In this document: in pieces, positions 61,183-64,000 of the stretch
How the letters are laid out: every line of letters begins with the position of its first letter
How positions within the stretch are numbered: the stretch's first letter is position 1
Assembly: GCF_014200725.1 (NCBI RefSeq)
Contig: NZ_JACHCL010000002.1
Span: 744,001 to 808,000, forward strand
Direction: 5' to 3'
Length of the DNA: 64,000 bases
DNA from: Janthinobacterium silvisoli
Lineage (GTDB): Bacteria; Pseudomonadota; Gammaproteobacteria; Burkholderiales; Burkholderiaceae_D
Program-made: the position numbers and the translations under genes
The notes under the pieces: generated by a model
Database searches by the model: none
What the model was told of the DNA's origin: nothing
The model's input: the letters and a program-made list of their open reading frames with translations, nothing else

Positions 61183-62196
61183 ATGAACCTCAAAAATCTC
61201 GCCAAAACGCTAGGAATTTCCGAAACCACTGTCAGCCGCGCCTTGAATGGCTATCCGGAAGTGAGCGAACGCACGCGCGAACGGGTAATGGCCGCCGCGC
61301 AGGCAGCCGGCTACCGTCCCAATCCCATGGCGCGCAGCCTGGCCGTAGGGCGCACGAATATCGTCGGCATCATTTATCCGCTGATGCCGAACGACCTGGC
61401 CGACCCCATGTTCATCGAGATCGTGGGCGGCATGTCGGAAGCGCTGGAAGCGCAGCAGATGGACATGATCATCGCGCCCGCCTCGGCCAGCAAGGAATTC
61501 CACACCTATGAACGCATGGTCACGGGCCGCCGCATCGACGCCCTGGTGGTCGGGCGCACCAAGCCCTACGACGAGCGCATCGCCTACCTGGCGCAGCAGG
61601 GCCTGCCTTTTGTGGCGCATGGCCGCACCCAGCTGAACCAGCCGCACGCCTGGTTCGACTACGACAACGAGGCCGGCATGCGCCTGGCCGTCGAGCGCCT
61701 GCTGTCGCTGGGCCACCAGCGCATCGGCCTGATCAGCGCCACGCCGGACCTGAACTTCGTGCGCCAGCGCGTGGACAGTTTCCGCAACGCCATGCAGGCC
61801 GGCGGCCTGGCCGTCGATCCTGACAACCTGGTCGACAACGCCCATGACCGCCGCGCCGGCTACCAGGCCATGCAGCGCCTGCTGGCCCGCGCGCCCCGCC
61901 CCACGGCTGTCATCGTCGACAATCATATGTCGGGCGTGGGCGCCGTGCGCGCGCTGCTCGACGCCGGCATCGCCATCGGCAGCGAGATGTCGCTGATCGT
62001 CTGGGGCGTGATGGAAGATTCACTGGCTGGCCACAACGTCACTACCGTGGTCCAGCCCGACCCGCGCGGCGCGGGCGCAAAGATGATTCAGATGCTGCTG
62101 GCCCTGATGGACGGCACGCCCGCCACCGAGCTGCAGGAATTGTGGCCGTGTGAACTGCTGCCTGGCGAGTCGGCGGGGCGTGTAGCCAGTAGCTAA
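61183..62196 (+). CDS. LacI-family repressor of the malto-oligosaccharide genes
   Basis: 337 residues. Residues ~1-55 are a LacI helix-turn-helix and hinge (NLKNLAKTLGISETTVSRAL, PNPMARSLAVGRTNIVGII). The sugar-binding periplasmic-binding-protein-like domain follows (ALVVGRTKPYDERIAYLAQQ, WFDYDNEAGMRLAVERLLSL, AVIVDNHMSGVGAVRALLDA). The first ten residues lack a long tail and begin directly at the DNA-binding domain. The palindromes before lamB and the alpha-glucosidase are its likely operators; none is seen before its own gene, so it does not look autoregulated. Confidence 0.92.
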   Translation: MNLKNLAKTLGISETTVSRALNGYPEVSERTRERVMAAAQAAGYRPNPMARSLAVGRTNIVGIIYPLMPNDLADPMFIEIVGGMSEALEAQQMDMIIAPASASKEFHTYERMVTGRRIDALVVGRTKPYDERIAYLAQQGLPFVAHGRTQLNQPHAWFDYDNEAGMRLAVERLLSLGHQRIGLISATPDLNFVRQRVDSFRNAMQAGGLAVDPDNLVDNAHDRRAGYQAMQRLLARAPRPTAVIVDNHMSGVGAVRALLDAGIAIGSEMSLIVWGVMEDSLAGHNVTTVVQPDPRGAGAKMIQMLLALMDGTPATELQELWPCELLPGESAGRVASS

Positions 62197-62214
62197 ATTC
62201 TGCACTGGCCTGGT

Positions 62215-62293
62215 AGCAGAAATCCGGGGCCAGTCACTGCGTGATCGGAATGTGTTCCATTGGAAGGCATTCCCCCGCCTGGCCTGACCCCAG
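62215..62293. repeat. Palindrome-containing repeat element after the LacI-family gene
   Basis: The flanks AGCAGAAATCCGGGG and GACCCCAGCC match those of the 21611-21650 element (AGCAGAAGCCGGGG ... GACCCCAG). The interior holds GGAATG-TG-TTCCA-T-TGGAA-GG-CATTCC (62247-62273), a nested perfect hairpin. It is probably another member or a derivative of the same dispersed family. Confidence 0.45.
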
Positions 62294-62344
62294 CCGTTGC
62301 CCCCACCTCCGATACAAATTCTCGACTTCGATTTGCATATCGCT

Positions 62345-62397
62345 TTACTTTTCAAAGCGCTTTGAACTATACTTATTTCAAACTCAAAGCGCTTTGA
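62345..62397 (+). promoter_or_regulatory. Alpha-glucosidase promoter with two LacI-family operators
   Basis: TTACTT (62345-62350) and TATACT (62368-62373) are 17 bp apart, with TCAAAGCGCTTTGA (62352-62365) in the spacer in the same register as at lamB. A second perfect copy lies at 62384-62397, 32 bp further (three helical turns), in the expected early transcript. Confidence 0.7.
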
Positions 62398-62478
62398 ATT
62401 TAAAATAAGACGCCAGCCGACCAACCAGCAGCGCTCGCCCTGATAGCCGATGCTACAGGCAACTTATAGAAATCATCC

Positions 62479-64000
62479 ATGCCGACCATCCCAAACAATA
62501 CCGCCAACCTTCCCGCCGACTGGTGGCGCAGCGCCGTCATTTACCAGGTCTATCCACGCAGCTTCCTCGACAGCAATGGCGATGGCGTAGGCGACCTGCC
62601 CGGCATTACCTCCAAGCTCGATTACATCGCCGCCCTGGGCGCCGACATCGTCTGGATTTCGCCCTTCTTCACCTCGCCCATGAAAGACTTCGGTTATGAC
62701 GTGGCCGACTATTGCGACGTGGACCCGCTGTTCGGCACCTTGGCCGACTTCGACCGCCTGGTGGCCCGCGCCCACGCACTGGGCCTGAAAGTGATGATCG
62801 ACCAGGTGCTATCGCACTCGGCCGACAACCATCCCTGGTTTGTGGAAAGCCGGACCAGCCGCGACAATCCGAAAGCCGACTGGTATGTGTGGGCCGACCA
62901 GAAACCGGACGGTACGGCGCCGAACAACTGGTTGTCCGTATTTGGCGGTTCGGCCTGGCAATGGGAACCGCGCCGTGGCCAATACTACCTGCATGACTTC
63001 CTCGCCAGCCAGCCCGACCTGAACTTCCACAACCCGGCCGTGCAGCAGGCGCAACTGGACAATCTGCGTTTCTGGCTGGAGCGCGGCGTCGACGGTTTCC
63101 GCTTCGATTCCTGCAATTTCCCTTTCCACGACGCCCAGCTGCGCGACAATCCACCAGCGCCTTTGCGCGATGCCCGTTCGGTGTCGGCCGTCAATCCCTA
63201 CGGCATGCAAGCCCACGTGTACGACAAAACGCAACCGGAAAACATCGCCTACCTGCAGCGCGTACGTGCCGTGCTCGATGAATACCAGGCCATTTCCATC
63301 GGTGAAATCGGTACCGATGACGCGCTGGCGGCCATGGCCGACTACACCTCGGGCGGCGACAAGCTGCACATGGCTTACAGCTTCAACCTGCTGACGGAAG
63401 AATTCTCGGCCGCCCACATCCGCACGCAAGTCGAGCAGTTCGAAGCCAAAGTGGCTGACGGCTGGGCTTCCTGGTCTGTCGGCAACCACGACAGCGTGCG
63501 CGTGATGACGCGCTGGGGCGGCCAGCAGCCCTCGCCTTCGCTGGCCAAGGTGGTGCTGGCGGTGCAAGTGGCGCTGAAGGGCACGCCTTGCCTGTACCAG
63601 GGCGATGAACTGGCCCTGACGGAAGCGGACTTGCCATTCGAAGCGCTGCAAGACCCGTATGGCATCCCGTTCTGGCCGCAATTCAAGGGCCGCGACGGTT
63701 GCCGCACGCCGATGCCCTGGGTGGCGGGCGCGGCGCACGGCGGGTTCAGCACCGCCCAGCCGTGGCTGCCAGTACCGCCGGAACACCTGGAACGAGCGGT
63801 CGACGTGGAAGAACAGGATGGCGATTCGCCGCTGCGTTTCGCGCAGAATATCCTCGCCTGGCGCCGCACCCAGCCGCAATTGCTGAGTGGCGAAATCCAC
63901 TTCTTCGACGCGCCAGAACCGGTGCTGGCCTTCCGCCGCGATTTGCCGGGCCACCGTACCGTGCTGGCAGCCTTCAACCTGGGCACCGAAGCGGTGACGT
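62479..64000 (+). CDS. GH13 alpha-glucosidase (C-terminus outside window)
   Basis: At least 507 residues from ATG 62479; the frame is open at the window edge. The GH13 barrel is complete: WWRSAVIYQVYPRSFLDSNG at the start, VMIDQVLSHSADNHPWF, nucleophile Asp210 in GVDGFRFDS, acid Glu276 in SIGEIG, and Asp338 in VGNHDSVR. The QVYPRSF and SHSADNHPWF pattern fits the oligo-1,6-/alpha-glucosidase subgroup rather than alpha-amylase. No signal peptide is seen, so it is cytosolic and would split imported malto-oligosaccharides. It is controlled by the operators just upstream. Confidence 0.93.
   Translation, partial: MPTIPNNTANLPADWWRSAVIYQVYPRSFLDSNGDGVGDLPGITSKLDYIAALGADIVWISPFFTSPMKDFGYDVADYCDVDPLFGTLADFDRLVARAHALGLKVMIDQVLSHSADNHPWFVESRTSRDNPKADWYVWADQKPDGTAPNNWLSVFGGSAWQWEPRRGQYYLHDFLASQPDLNFHNPAVQQAQLDNLRFWLERGVDGFRFDSCNFPFHDAQLRDNPPAPLRDARSVSAVNPYGMQAHVYDKTQPENIAYLQRVRAVLDEYQAISIGEIGTDDALAAMADYTSGGDKLHMAYSFNLLTEEFSAAHIRTQVEQFEAKVADGWASWSVGNHDSVRVMTRWGGQQPSPSLAKVVLAVQVALKGTPCLYQGDELALTEADLPFEALQDPYGIPFWPQFKGRDGCRTPMPWVAGAAHGGFSTAQPWLPVPPEHLERAVDVEEQDGDSPLRFAQNILAWRRTQPQLLSGEIHFFDAPEPVLAFRRDLPGHRTVLAAFNLGTEAVT

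Noticed and set aside
62809-63954. 381-codon minus-strand frame
   Set aside because: Antisense to the GH13 catalytic core.

Overview
The window is 64 kb of GC-rich, densely packed bacterial chromosome. The gene families point to a betaproteobacterium of the Oxalobacteraceae, close to Janthinobacterium, Duganella or Massilia. The pointers are a phasin, an EpsC-type serine acetyltransferase, a DUF2760-Hsp70-Hsp70 operon, a subclass B3 metallo-beta-lactamase-like protein, and sulfonate/LLM monooxygenase clusters. This placement is inferred from remembered family distributions, not from a search. I see no rRNA, tRNA, CRISPR array, prophage or insertion sequence. About 58 protein genes are supported; the first and the last run off the window.

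Layout. 1-7.2 kb: a large fusion of an acetoacetate-decarboxylase-like domain with an FAD oxidoreductase (partial), an HD phosphohydrolase, a stand-alone response regulator flanked by two diverged copies of a DnaA-box-rich repeat, a split chromate-transporter pair and a DUF4349 lipoprotein. 7.3-12.7 kb: the DUF2760-Hsp70-Hsp70 operon. 12.7-21.6 kb: an HTH-citrate synthase divergent from a CoA transferase, a NylB-like serine hydrolase, a CHASE2 membrane sensor, and an AcoR-like regulator that lacks the AAA+ domain. The regulator sits beside a flavin monooxygenase, and both genes carry the same operator. 21.7-23.9 kb: YceI, then a heme oxygenase-DUF454 operon behind a Fur box.

24.2-38.1 kb is a sulfur-scavenging island: metNIQ, a HAD phosphatase, ssuEADCB on the minus strand, and a plus-strand operon of an SfnB-like flavoprotein, a second MetQ, an LLM monooxygenase and a second sulfonate-type ABC transporter. 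Together these would import methionine or organosulfur compounds and release sulfite by FMNH2-dependent desulfonation, with SsuE supplying reduced flavin. epsC at 39.6 kb (cysteine synthesis) fits the same theme.

38.1-59.3 kb is mixed housekeeping and accessory content: a metallo-beta-lactamase-like protein with altered zinc ligands, a META lipoprotein, Bcr/CflA and DHA2 efflux pumps, MocR, TrxC, an aldehyde dehydrogenase, an ArgP/ArgO-type pair, a phasin with a structured 3' UTR, a beta-propeller protein, a creatininase-like protein, a chemoreceptor and a patatin with degenerate catalytic motifs. 59.4-64 kb is a malto-oligosaccharide locus: maltoporin, LacI-family regulator and GH13 alpha-glucosidase. 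The palindrome TCAAAGCGCTTTGA sits in the -35/-10 spacer of both structural promoters in exactly the same register.

The strongest candidates for something new are the paired DnaA-box modules at 3.4 and 4.4 kb, the AAA-less regulator with its two-part operator, the metallo-beta-lactamase variant, and a probable structured RNA at 60.86-61.05 kb.
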